Shown in pieces: positions 56,178 through 64,000 of a stretch of DNA of 64,000 nt. Each line of letters begins with the position of its first letter. Positions within the stretch are counted from its first letter, which is position 1. The notes under the pieces are model-generated. The model was given only the letters and a program-made list of their open reading frames with translations. It did no database searches and was not told the DNA's origin. The DNA is from Ruania alkalisoli (GTDB taxonomy: Bacteria; Actinomycetota; Actinomycetes; Actinomycetales; Beutenbergiaceae), in contig NZ_CP063169.1 in assembly GCF_014960965.1 (NCBI RefSeq), positions 3,753,581-3,817,580 on the forward strand, in the 5' to 3' direction. The translations under genes were made by a program, and so were the position numbers.

Positions 56178-56206
56178 GTTGACAGATAGCAATCAACGCC
56201 TAGGAT
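56178..56206 (+). promoter_or_regulatory. Promoter of sugar ABC operon with operator candidate
   Basis: TTGACA (56179-56184), 16 bp, then TAGGAT (56201-56206). GTTGA (56178-56182) and TCAAC (56193-56197) form an inverted repeat across the -35, a plausible GntR site. Confidence 0.6.
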
Positions 56207-56286
56207 GACTGCGAGGCCTACGGGTGACTACTGACCGATGACGGTCATACCGAGGAGCACCATCAACGATGAGGGAGCCGAAGCAC

Positions 56287-57672
56287 ATGAGAAGGAACCG
56301 ACGAATCGCAGGAGCCGGCAGCGCTGTCGCAGCCTTGGCTCTGATCGCCGCCTGTGGCGGCGGAACCGGCGACGACCCCGAGACCAACAGTTCGGGTGCA
56401 ACCGACGACGAGGTCACCATCAGCGTGATGGGACTGCCGCCCGAAACCAAGCCTGAGGAACGGGCACAGTTCCAGGCGGACATCGAAGCGTTCGAGACCG
56501 AGTACCCCCACATCACGATCGAGGCCTCCGACTACGAGTTCTCCACGGACACCTTCTCCGCCCGGCTCGCCGGTGGCGACGTCGATACCGTCCTGCGGGT
56601 GCCGTTCACCGAGGGCAACGCGCTCATCCAGCGCGAGCAGGTGGCCAACATCCAGACCGAGATCGACGCCCTGGAGCACGGCGATGATCTCAACCCGGCC
56701 GTCATGGACCTGATGTCAGACTCCAACGGCGACGCCTTCGGTCTCCCTGAGCGGGCCTACGCCGTCGGACTCCTGTACAACCGTGACCTGTTCGAGCAGG
56801 CGGGCCTGGATCCGGACGCCCCTCCGACGACGTGGGACGAGGTGCGCGAGGCAGCCCTGGCCTTGAAGGAGGTTGTCGACGTTCCCTACGCCGAGCTCAC
56901 CGTCGACAACCAGGGCGGCTGGCACATCACCATGCTCACCTACTCCTACGGCGGCGTGCTGCAGGAGCAGCAGGGCGAGGAGTACGTGGTCACCTTCGAC
57001 AATCCGGCGACCACCGAGGCGCTGACCATGCTGAACGAGATGCGCTTCGACGACGACGTCATGGGCACCCAGCAGCTGCAGGGACAGTCCGACGTGCTGC
57101 GCGATTTCGCCGCCGGTGAGATCGGGATGTGGATCGGCTCCCCGGACACCTTCAACGGCTACGTCAACAACTTCGACGGCGACCCGGAGCACTACGGCGT
57201 CGGGGCGATGCCGCAGGCCGGGGGCAATGCGACGCTCAGCGGCGGGTGGATCACCATGGTCTCCGCCACGGCCACCGACGCCGAGCGCGCCGCGGCGGTG
57301 ACGTGGATGGACTACATGAACCTGCGCCCCCGCTACGACGTGGAGGTCGCCACCGAGCAGGCCGAGGCCGACGCCGCGGCCGGGGTCCCCGTGGGCGTGC
57401 CGGAGGTGCCGCTCTTCGACGAAGAGACCGCCGCCACCGTGAACGACGCGATCGCGGAGTACGCCACGTTCCCGGAGGGCAATGCCGACGGCTACGTGGA
57501 GGGCAACGCCACGATCGAGTACCGGCCCGAGCCGGCACTCGGCGGGCAGGAGCTGTACGCCGCGCTCGACCCGGTGATGCAGGCCGTGCTCACTGAGGAG
57601 GACGTCGACATCCAGGCACAGCTCACCGCTGCCGCCGAACAGGCGTCCGCGGCCATCCGACGGCTGCAATGA
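56287..57672 (+). CDS. Sugar ABC transporter substrate-binding lipoprotein
   Basis: 461 residues, bacterial solute-binding family 1. Signal peptide with lipobox ALIAAC, then the binding domain (FQADIEAFETEYPHITIEAS, YNRDLFEQAGLDPDAPPTTW, FAAGEIGMWIGSP, ATLSGGWITMVSATA). Start at ATG 56287 because GGGAG lies 8 nt upstream; ATG 56269 is in frame. The stop overlaps the permease ATG (ATGA). Neighbours suggest an amino-sugar or sialic-acid ligand. Confidence 0.88.
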   Translation: MRRNRRIAGAGSAVAALALIAACGGGTGDDPETNSSGATDDEVTISVMGLPPETKPEERAQFQADIEAFETEYPHITIEASDYEFSTDTFSARLAGGDVDTVLRVPFTEGNALIQREQVANIQTEIDALEHGDDLNPAVMDLMSDSNGDAFGLPERAYAVGLLYNRDLFEQAGLDPDAPPTTWDEVREAALALKEVVDVPYAELTVDNQGGWHITMLTYSYGGVLQEQQGEEYVVTFDNPATTEALTMLNEMRFDDDVMGTQQLQGQSDVLRDFAAGEIGMWIGSPDTFNGYVNNFDGDPEHYGVGAMPQAGGNATLSGGWITMVSATATDAERAAAVTWMDYMNLRPRYDVEVATEQAEADAAAGVPVGVPEVPLFDEETAATVNDAIAEYATFPEGNADGYVEGNATIEYRPEPALGGQELYAALDPVMQAVLTEEDVDIQAQLTAAAEQASAAIRRLQ

Positions 57673-58622
57673 CGACCACAGCCACGAACCGGGCCTCGGT
57701 CGACGGCGGGAGCTCACGCCCCGCCGTCGGCCGGCGGCCCCGCCGTCTGATCCGGTCACCGAAGCACTCGCTGCAGACGCTCGCCTTCTTTGCGCCGGGC
57801 GTGATCCTGTTCGGCTACTTCGCCTGGTGGCCGATGGTCAGCAGCGTGATCCTCAGCCTGCAGGAGACCAACCTCGTTGCCGAACCCAGCTGGGTATGGC
57901 TGGAGAACTACGCGTTCATCTTCACCGACCCGCTGCTATGGAAGGCCGTTCAGAACACCCTGCTGTTCGCGGGGATCTCGATCGTGCTCGGGTTCCCGCT
58001 CCCACTGTTCCTGGCCACCGTGATGTCCGAGTTCCGCCGGCTCGGCGGACTCTTCCGGGTACTGGTCTATCTGCCTGCGGCCGTCCCCCCGGTGGTCGCG
58101 GTCCTGCTCTGGAAGTGGTTCTACGAGCCGACACCGGACGGTGTCTTCAACACCATCCTCGGGACCATCGGCATCGGCCCGCTCCCGTGGCTCGAGTCGA
58201 CCTCGTGGGCGATCCCGTCGTTGGTGCTCGCCGCCACCTGGAGTGCCGCGGGAAACACCGTGCTGATCTATCTGGCCGCGCTGACCTCCATCCCCACTGA
58301 GCTCTATGACGCAGCCGAGGTGGACGGTGCCGGCATCTGGCGCCGGGTCTGGCACATCACGCTGCCGCAGATGCGCGGGGTCATGCTGATCCTGCTGCTC
58401 GTTCAGATCATCGCCACGATGCAGACCTTCATCGAACCGTTCGTGATGACGGACGGCGGACCCCAGAACTCGACCGTCACTGTGCTCCTGCTCATCTATC
58501 GCTACGCCTTCAACTACGGCGACTACGGCGGCGCGGCAGCGCTGAGCGTGCTGCTGGCGATCGTGCTCGGCATCATCTCGGCGATCTACCTGCGCGTGAC
58601 TCGAACCTGGAGCACCACATGA
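57669..58622 (+). CDS. Sugar ABC transporter permease (MalF-like)
   Basis: 317 residues, six membrane segments. The EAA loop is AAEVDGAGIWRRVWHITLPQMRGVMLI. ATGA overlaps at both ends couple it to the binding protein and the second permease. No ATPase gene is in the cluster; a shared MsmK/MsiK-type ATPase is likely, as usual for actinobacterial CUT1 systems. Confidence 0.92.
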   Translation: MTTTATNRASVDGGSSRPAVGRRPRRLIRSPKHSLQTLAFFAPGVILFGYFAWWPMVSSVILSLQETNLVAEPSWVWLENYAFIFTDPLLWKAVQNTLLFAGISIVLGFPLPLFLATVMSEFRRLGGLFRVLVYLPAAVPPVVAVLLWKWFYEPTPDGVFNTILGTIGIGPLPWLESTSWAIPSLVLAATWSAAGNTVLIYLAALTSIPTELYDAAEVDGAGIWRRVWHITLPQMRGVMLILLLVQIIATMQTFIEPFVMTDGGPQNSTVTVLLLIYRYAFNYGDYGGAAALSVLLAIVLGIISAIYLRVTRTWSTT

Positions 58623-59602
58623 CCACCACTTCCGACCGGCCGCAGGCCGACGAGCTCGCCGGGCAGGCGGCCCCGGCGCCGAAGAGCCGGCCCGGCAAGC
58701 GCCGGGCCCGCGCGATCGACGCGGACCTGCCCGACCGCGGGCTGCTCTCGGCGAGCGACCGCAGGCGCCCGTTGGTGCGCTGGACCATGACCCCGTTGCA
58801 GTGGGTGATGTTCATCCTGGTCACCGCACTCTCGGTGCTGCCGCTGCTGTGGCTCGCCAAATCGGCACTCTCACCCACTCAGGAGATCCTGCGCGAACCG
58901 TTCCGCCTCTGGCCCAGCGAGGTGCAGTGGAGCAACTTCAGCGAGGCATGGACCACGATGAGCGTGGGCCGGTACATGTGGAACACTCTCGTGCTGACCG
59001 GAGGGTCGGTCTTCTTCCAGGTGTTCGTGGCGGCCACGCTGTCTTTCGGCATCGCCGTGCTGCGGCCGGTCTACTCCAAGGTCGTCTACGCGCTGGTGCT
59101 GGCCACGCTGCTGCTTCCCCCGACCGTCTCGCTGATCGCGCTGTATCTGACGATCCTGGACCTGCCGTTGCTCGGGCTGAATCTGCAGAACACCGTCTGG
59201 GCAATCTGGCTACCGGCCGGCGTGCACGGCTTCAGCGTGTTGCTCTGCGTGCGGTTCTTTCAAGGCATCCCCCGCGAGCTGTTCGAGGCTGCACAGATCG
59301 ACGGCGCCGGCCCATGGACCTTGTTCCGCCGCATCGTGCTTCCGATGTCACGGCCCATCCTCGCGGTGGTCTCTCTACTGGCGGTCATGAACTCGTGGAA
59401 AGACTTCCTCTGGCCACTGATCGCCGTCCCCGACACCGACCGCCGCCCGATCACAGTGGCACTGTCCATCGTGGCTCGGTCCGTCGAGGAGAACCTCCTC
59501 TTCGCCGGTCTCCTGATCGCCACGCTGCCGCCGGTACTGCTGTTCATCATCTTCCAGCGCCAGATCGTCCGCGGGGCCGGATTCACCGGCCTGAAGGGCT
59601 GA
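58619..59602 (+). CDS. Sugar ABC transporter permease (MalG-like)
   Basis: 327 residues. A charged N-terminal tail of about 55 residues precedes six membrane segments; the EAA loop is AAQIDGAGPWTLFRRIVLPMSRPILAV. Partner of the MalF-like permease in the inner membrane. Confidence 0.92.
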   Translation: MTTTSDRPQADELAGQAAPAPKSRPGKRRARAIDADLPDRGLLSASDRRRPLVRWTMTPLQWVMFILVTALSVLPLLWLAKSALSPTQEILREPFRLWPSEVQWSNFSEAWTTMSVGRYMWNTLVLTGGSVFFQVFVAATLSFGIAVLRPVYSKVVYALVLATLLLPPTVSLIALYLTILDLPLLGLNLQNTVWAIWLPAGVHGFSVLLCVRFFQGIPRELFEAAQIDGAGPWTLFRRIVLPMSRPILAVVSLLAVMNSWKDFLWPLIAVPDTDRRPITVALSIVARSVEENLLFAGLLIATLPPVLLFIIFQRQIVRGAGFTGLKG

Positions 59603-59665
59603 CACCGGCACCGCCCGGGATGCGCACACCGACGCATTCCGCCACACCATCGAAGGAGGAAGCGC

Positions 59666-60595
59666 GTGTCCGCACCGCTGCGCACCGGGGACGATCTCAC
59701 CGGCGTCTTCTGCCCCCTGATCACCCCGTTGGACCACGACGGCGCCCTCGATCGCCCCGCTTTGGAGCGGCACGTCGACCGTGTGGTCGCCGCCGGTGAC
59801 GCCGTGATGGCGCTCGGCACCAGCGGGGAGCTGCCGATCCTCCCGGCCGTCGTGGCCGAGGAGGCGCTCGAGGTGATCGCCGCGCAACTGGACGGGCGCA
59901 CCGCCCTGGTGTGCGGCGTCGGGGACGTGGGCACCGAGCGGACGCTGGCGAATGTGCGCCGGGCGAAGGCGGCCGGGGCTGACGTCGTCGCCGTGACCAC
60001 TCCGTTCTACTACCCGGTGGGTGAGCCGGAGATGATCGCGCACTACCTCGAGGTGGCCGAGCACTCCGACCTCCCGGTGGCGATCTACAACATTCCGGTC
60101 AACACACACCTGCCGGTGACCCGTACCGTGGTGGAGCGGGTGGCGGCTCACCCCAACGTGATCGCGATCAAGGACTCGGGCGGGGACGCCGATCTGATGC
60201 GGTGGCTGCTCGAGACCCGCGCCGAGACGGGGTTGCGGGTGCTGCAAGGAACCGACGAGGCCCATGCCACGCAGCACTGGGCGTCCGGGATCGACGGGTA
60301 TGTCTCCGGGCTGGAGAACCTCGCCCCGGGGACGATGCTGGATCTCGCCGACGCGGTGCGCTCCGGGGACGAGGCCGCGGCAGCGAGCGCCCAGCAACGC
60401 CTGGACACCATTCTGGGTGTGATGGAGCACGGCTTCTGGCTGAGCGTACTCAAGGAAGGGGCGGCGTTGCAGGGGATCGGCTCCGGGCGGGTGAGCCCGC
60501 CGCTGCCGCTGCTCAGTCTGACCGCACGCGCTCATCTGGACGAAGCGATCGCCACGCTCGGGTCGGAGGAGGCGGCGACGGCTCACCTCGCCTGA
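59666..60595 (+). CDS. DapA/NanA family aldolase
   Basis: 309 residues, class I TIM-barrel lyase. The Schiff-base Lys is in VIAIKDSGGD and the Tyr in VAIYNIPVNT; the pyruvate carboxylate loop is LGTSGELPI. N-acetylneuraminate lyase, dihydrodipicolinate synthase and related sugar-acid aldolases share these. Position behind a sugar ABC transporter and near a sialidase favours a sugar-acid lyase over DapA. GTG 59666 has AAGGAGGA 8 nt upstream. Confidence 0.87.
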   Translation: MSAPLRTGDDLTGVFCPLITPLDHDGALDRPALERHVDRVVAAGDAVMALGTSGELPILPAVVAEEALEVIAAQLDGRTALVCGVGDVGTERTLANVRRAKAAGADVVAVTTPFYYPVGEPEMIAHYLEVAEHSDLPVAIYNIPVNTHLPVTRTVVERVAAHPNVIAIKDSGGDADLMRWLLETRAETGLRVLQGTDEAHATQHWASGIDGYVSGLENLAPGTMLDLADAVRSGDEAAAASAQQRLDTILGVMEHGFWLSVLKEGAALQGIGSGRVSPPLPLLSLTARAHLDEAIATLGSEEAATAHLA

Positions 60596-60660
60596 TCTTC
60601 GTCGCCTCGATCTCGGCCTCCGTCGGACTGCCCCTGGCAGAGCACCCATCCTGCGATCTC

Positions 60661-60692
60661 TTATTGAAGGTTGTGAGCCTAAACTTCAATAA
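60661..60692. promoter_or_regulatory. AT-rich palindromic operator before Fic gene
   Basis: TTATTGAAG (60661-60669) and CTTCAATAA (60684-60692) are perfect 9-bp arms around 14 nt, in an AT-rich patch unusual for this genome. The right arm overlaps the AAGGAGG ribosome binding site. Confidence 0.7.
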
Positions 60693-60702
60693 GGAGGTGA
60701 GA

Positions 60703-61923
60703 GTGAATAGTTCGACACCACGATTCCGCGGCGAGTGGCCAGCGCTCACGTACGAGGTTCACGACTGGAGGCCAGCCGACGCGACGCTGTTCTCCCACCG
60801 CCGGCGCCGGGCCGCGAGTGGGCCCTACGAGTCCGCTCTGATCCCGTCGATCGCGGACTTGCCTGTCCACCTCCCGTCCGAGCTGGCCACGGAGGCCGAG
60901 GAGGCGGCGGTAGAGATCGCGCGCTTCGACAACGCAGCCTCCGAGGTTCTCGGAGACCGGGAGATCGCCCCGATCAGCGCGGTGCTGATGCGCTCGGAGT
61001 CGGCGGCCTCGTCACAGATCGAGAACATCACTGTCGGAGCACGCCAACTCGCCCTCGCCCAGCTCGGTGAGGAGGCCAACGTGAACGCCCGCTTGGTGTC
61101 GGGCAACGTCTCTGCTATGCAGGCCGCGCTCAATCTCGCCGGCGAGATCTCCACGGGGACGATCCTGGAGATGCACGCTGCCCTCATGTCCAGGCAGTCA
61201 CACCACGCCGGGGGCGAGTGGCGGACACAGCAGGTGTGGATCGGGGGTGACGCCGCAGGCCCACACCGAGCCGCTTTCGTCCCCCCTCATCACAGTCACG
61301 TCCGGGCTGCCATGGACGACCTGGTGACCTTCACGGCTCGCACCGATCTTCCCGCACTGGTGCATGCGGCGATCGCACATGCCCAGTTCGAGACAATCCA
61401 CCCCTTCACTGACGGAAATGGACGCACGGGGCGGGCTCTCGTGCACGCCATGGTCCGGCGTTCAGGGCTCTCACGTCGAGTGACCGTGCCCATCTCCGCC
61501 GGACTGCTCACCGACACTGAGGCCTACGTTGCATGGCTGACCTCGTATCGCGAAGGCGAGCTGGCTCCCCTACTCGCAGGGATGATCGAAGCGACGTTCC
61601 GAGCACTGGCCAACGGGCACCGCCTTCTCACCGAGATCCATGAGATCAGCGCCCGGTGGCGGGGAGCGATCACCGCGCGTCGTGGCGCAGCCGCCTGGCG
61701 CACGATCGATCTGCTCATCGGCCAACCGGTCGTGACCGTGCGGTTCGTCCAGGCACAACTCGGCGTGTCCGCGCACACCGCGCAGACAGCCATCGACACG
61801 CTCGAATCGGCCGGCATCCTCACCCAGGCGGTCGCGGGGCGCCGTCGCAATCGCACCTGGCACGCGCGCGAGGTGACCGAAGCGCTCGACGCCTTCGCCG
61901 AGCGGGCGGGCCGGCGCAACTGA
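60703..61923 (+). CDS. Fic family protein with winged-helix C-terminus
   Basis: 406 residues. The Fic motif HPFTDGNGRTGR (233-244) is complete, predicting AMP transfer to protein targets. An inhibitory helix motif SSQIEN (103-108) lies N-terminal (class II Fic), so the enzyme should be autoinhibited. The N-terminal Fic_N domain is present. Residues about 340-395 form a winged helix (VTVRFVQAQLGVSAHTAQTA, then LESAGILTQ), suggesting DNA binding. GTG 60703 has AAGGAGG 5 nt upstream. A palindrome covers its promoter, so self-regulation is likely. No separate antitoxin gene is visible. Confidence 0.92.
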   Translation: MNSSTPRFRGEWPALTYEVHDWRPADATLFSHRRRRAASGPYESALIPSIADLPVHLPSELATEAEEAAVEIARFDNAASEVLGDREIAPISAVLMRSESAASSQIENITVGARQLALAQLGEEANVNARLVSGNVSAMQAALNLAGEISTGTILEMHAALMSRQSHHAGGEWRTQQVWIGGDAAGPHRAAFVPPHHSHVRAAMDDLVTFTARTDLPALVHAAIAHAQFETIHPFTDGNGRTGRALVHAMVRRSGLSRRVTVPISAGLLTDTEAYVAWLTSYREGELAPLLAGMIEATFRALANGHRLLTEIHEISARWRGAITARRGAAAWRTIDLLIGQPVVTVRFVQAQLGVSAHTAQTAIDTLESAGILTQAVAGRRRNRTWHAREVTEALDAFAERAGRRN

Positions 61924-62099
61924 ACCGCTCACAACGTCCACGCGGGCACCTCCACGGTGTGTCGGCCCGTGGCCACGGATAGTCGCGCCGTCCAGCCGCT
62001 ACCGGAGGCGAGCCGCCCAGCATCCGGGCATCCCAGGCCCCTAGCCCCAGTCATCACCGAAGATGACAGGACGTTCGGCCGCCTTGCCATGGGGGCTCC

Positions 62100-62798
62100 T
62101 CAGCCAGGGTCCTGCTCGTCGTGGTGGGCGGCGCGGAACCGTTCCAGTCGGGCACGCGCCCCTTCCAGGTGGTCGACCAGCTCACGCTCGGCCGCCGCAA
62201 CGTCCCCGGCCCGGACGCGCTCCAGGATCAGCCGGTGCGAATCGGCCGACGGATGCAGGTCTCGGTCCTGCGACGTGGCCACCTCGAGCAGGGCGGCGAA
62301 TGTGGGCCGGTACCCGTTCCACACCCGCAGCAGCCTGCGGTGCCCGGCCACGTGATACAGACTGGTGTGGAACGCGAGATCCGCATGGGCGAAGGCCACG
62401 GCATCGCCGTCGTCGGCCGCCTGATCCAGTTCAGCCAGCCGGTCCTCGGCGGGGCTCCAGACAGGGTCGGCGGCGGCTGCGCACTCGCGCAGCGCGAACG
62501 TCTCCAGCGTGCGCCGCAGGGAGAACAGCTCGACGAGGTCCTCAGCCGTCAGGCCCACCACGGACAACCCCCGCCCCTGAACGGCCACCAGCCCTTCGGA
62601 CTGCAGCGTCCCGAGTGCGTCGCGGACCGGACCGCGGCTGACGCCGAAGTCGGCCGAGAGGCTCGCTTCCACCAACCGGTACCCGGCCGGCAACTGACCG
62701 GTCACGATGAGCAGCCGCAACCGTGCGGCAACCTGATCGCCGAGTGCGTTGCGCTGCACCGGGGCAATGGTCACGCCAGTGCCGTCCAGGGCGCTCAT
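62100..62798 (-). CDS. GntR family (FadR/FCD) regulator 2
   Basis: 232 residues, same architecture as the regulator at 55395: winged HTH (ALGDQVAARLRLLIVTGQL, SADFGVSRGPVRDALGTLQ) and FCD domain (HADLAFHTSLYHVAGHRRLL, SADSHRLIL). Its start overlaps the sialidase-like stop, so the two are one transcript. Confidence 0.9.
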   Translation of the reverse strand: MSALDGTGVTIAPVQRNALGDQVAARLRLLIVTGQLPAGYRLVEASLSADFGVSRGPVRDALGTLQSEGLVAVQGRGLSVVGLTAEDLVELFSLRRTLETFALRECAAAADPVWSPAEDRLAELDQAADDGDAVAFAHADLAFHTSLYHVAGHRRLLRVWNGYRPTFAALLEVATSQDRDLHPSADSHRLILERVRAGDVAAAERELVDHLEGARARLERFRAAHHDEQDPG

Positions 62799-63958
62799 GA
62801 GGTACTGGGGAGCCGGCTGCGGAAGTCGGCGAACCGGTGGAAGGTCAGGTAGTTGCTGTCGTGGAAGTTCTCGGCGCTTCCCTCGGAATCCTCATACGCC
62901 GTCCGGGAGACGAAGAGGATGTCCTCACCCTCGACCACCCAGTCCACGTACTGGAAGCCGTGGTCGACGTCGTCCTCATGCTCGAGTAAGACTGCACCCA
63001 CCTGCCACGTGCGCAGGTCCGGCGACGTCACGTGGCACAGCACATGCCGCCCACGCAGTCCCTTGGCAGCACGTTCGGGGTGAGGCACATGGTTGACCAG
63101 CGAGTGGTAGCGCCCAGTGGGCTCGTCCCAGCGGATGGTGAACTTCGAGATGCCGCCGGGCATCGGCACCAAGTCGACCTCCGGGTCGAAGGTCATCGGA
63201 CTGTCCGGGGTCGGCACACGCAACAGCGCGCTGTAGACGTGGTTCCCGGTACCGGGCTCGTCTACCCGCATCACGTTCATCATCTGACCATCGGACCCGA
63301 CGACGGCATTGCCCTCCAACCATGCGTTCATCGTCCCGCCGAGCCAGCTCGGGTCGACCGCCTGAAACGGTGTGCTGGTCCAGTTTCTTGCGTCGAGCAG
63401 GTCCGAACCCACGGGGGCGGAGAACATCCCGGCACGGAAGGACCGACCCCACCGGCTCGTGTCTGTCACATCTTCGATGGCGCGCCACCAGCGCCCCTCA
63501 TGCTCGAGGACCGGCGTGGGTGCGGTGTGGAAGGTCCCGGACTTGATCAGGCCGTTCGCCTCGTCGGTGGGCTCGGTCCAGGTGTGCCCGCCGTCGTCGG
63601 AGCGGCGGATCACGACGTTCCCGTACTGCCGGCTCGCCCCGATCGTCCAGACACTGCCTCCTGCGAGAAACAGCGTGCTCCAGAACTGGCCGGTTACGGT
63701 GGCGCGGTGGGTCCAGGTGGCGCCCTGGTCGGTGGAGCCGTAGATCATCTGGGTGTCGAAGTTCGTCCCCGGCCCGAACAGGTCATGGCCGGCGAGATAG
63801 TCGCCGTCGGGTAGCACGACGATCGACGGTGAGCCGACGTAGGCACGGCTGCTGGCCGGCGAATGGCCGACGACGGTTCCGGGGACGGTGGTGGCGACGG
63901 TCAACGGATACTCCTGGAAGTCTCGGGTGTGATGGGCTGGGGGTGCGGCGCTGGTCAC
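62795..63958 (-). CDS. Sialidase-like (BNR repeat) protein
   Basis: 387 residues of six-bladed propeller type. Asp-box repeats STDQGATW and SDDGGHTW are visible, with further blades (FHTAPTPVLEHEGRWW, ISKFTIRWDEPTGRY). There is no signal peptide, so if enzymatic it would be cytosolic; catalytic Tyr/Glu/Arg of true sialidases cannot be assigned by eye. GTG 63958 overlaps an upstream TGA. It may act on sugar oligomers rather than on sialosides. Confidence 0.72.
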   Translation of the reverse strand: MTSAAPPAHHTRDFQEYPLTVATTVPGTVVGHSPASSRAYVGSPSIVVLPDGDYLAGHDLFGPGTNFDTQMIYGSTDQGATWTHRATVTGQFWSTLFLAGGSVWTIGASRQYGNVVIRRSDDGGHTWTEPTDEANGLIKSGTFHTAPTPVLEHEGRWWRAIEDVTDTSRWGRSFRAGMFSAPVGSDLLDARNWTSTPFQAVDPSWLGGTMNAWLEGNAVVGSDGQMMNVMRVDEPGTGNHVYSALLRVPTPDSPMTFDPEVDLVPMPGGISKFTIRWDEPTGRYHSLVNHVPHPERAAKGLRGRHVLCHVTSPDLRTWQVGAVLLEHEDDVDHGFQYVDWVVEGEDILFVSRTAYEDSEGSAENFHDSNYLTFHRFADFRSRLPSTS

Positions 63959-64000
63959 GCCACGGTGTTGTGGGGACGTCGTTCGCCTCCGCGCGGCCCG
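63955..64000 (-). CDS. C-terminal end of an upstream gene (partial)
   Basis: An open frame enters from the window edge and ends at TGA 63957-63955, overlapping the sialidase-like GTG as GTGA. Only about 14 residues are visible (ends RRPHNTVA), too few to identify. The overlap style matches other operons in this window. Confidence 0.3.
   Translation of the reverse strand, partial: GPRGGERRPHNTVA

Overview
The window is 64 kb of gene-dense, high-GC DNA with many GTG starts, ATGA/TGATG gene overlaps and probable leaderless starts. It looks like the chromosome of an actinomycete, probably Micrococcales (a Ruaniaceae/Beutenbergiaceae-type organism is my guess, not proven). Pointers are an HspR-type inverted repeat before clpB, a mycobacterial-type MRF protein beside zinc-independent ribosomal proteins, a DtxR/IdeR iron box, separate purS and purQ, an Rv2578c-type radical SAM protein, and a gene block matching Mycobacterium tuberculosis Rv0241c-Rv0244c. 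I see no rRNA, tRNA, CRISPR array, insertion sequence or prophage.

Layout. 0-7.4 kb: TetR regulator, FUSC-type membrane protein, MFS exporter, 3-methyladenine glycosylase, an intein-containing radical SAM protein, then a siderophore-interacting protein and a metallo-hydrolase divergent across an iron box. 7.4-14 kb: fatty-acid block (fadE5-like, TetR, fadA2-like, fabG4-like, htdX-like). 14.2-20.7 kb: zinc-starvation island, with MRF divergent from L28-L33-S14-L36 (all zinc-free forms), cytosine deaminase/permease, and the zinc-uptake pair AztD-AztC. Two nearly identical Zur-type boxes flank it. 21-32.6 kb: a TNT-toxin-like protein, purC, a TOPRIM protein, purS, purQ, rnhA, an AI-2E family transporter, an acetyltransferase, purD, a BCCT transporter, purA and DUF3151. 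32.7-41.1 kb: STAS protein, HTTM-like membrane protein, a single-chain double ABC exporter, fbaA and a second ABC exporter. 41.4-48.3 kb: Rrf2 regulator, TauE/SafE permease, RNA methyltransferase, HAD phosphatase, LemA, pyrE, exonuclease III, SRPBCC/ArsR pair. 48.4-55.4 kb: three tandem secreted-domain membrane proteins, clpB, an MT0933-type small protein, a HIT protein and an LppM-like lipoprotein. 55.4-64 kb: GntR regulator, sugar ABC transporter (binding protein plus two permeases), DapA/NanA-type aldolase, Fic protein, second GntR and a sialidase-like protein; this resembles a sialic-acid or related sugar catabolic locus.

How the parts work together. The 14-20.7 kb island is the clearest coordinated system: under zinc shortage, Zur release should induce zinc-free ribosomal proteins (freeing zinc from ribosomes), MRF (ribosome hibernation) and the AztCD periplasmic zinc pair. 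The SIP/MBL pair should respond to iron, clpB to heat through HspR, and the fatty-acid block to its own TetR. Intergenic regions carry many long inverted repeats. Some are bidirectional terminators at convergent gene ends; others form small repeat families.
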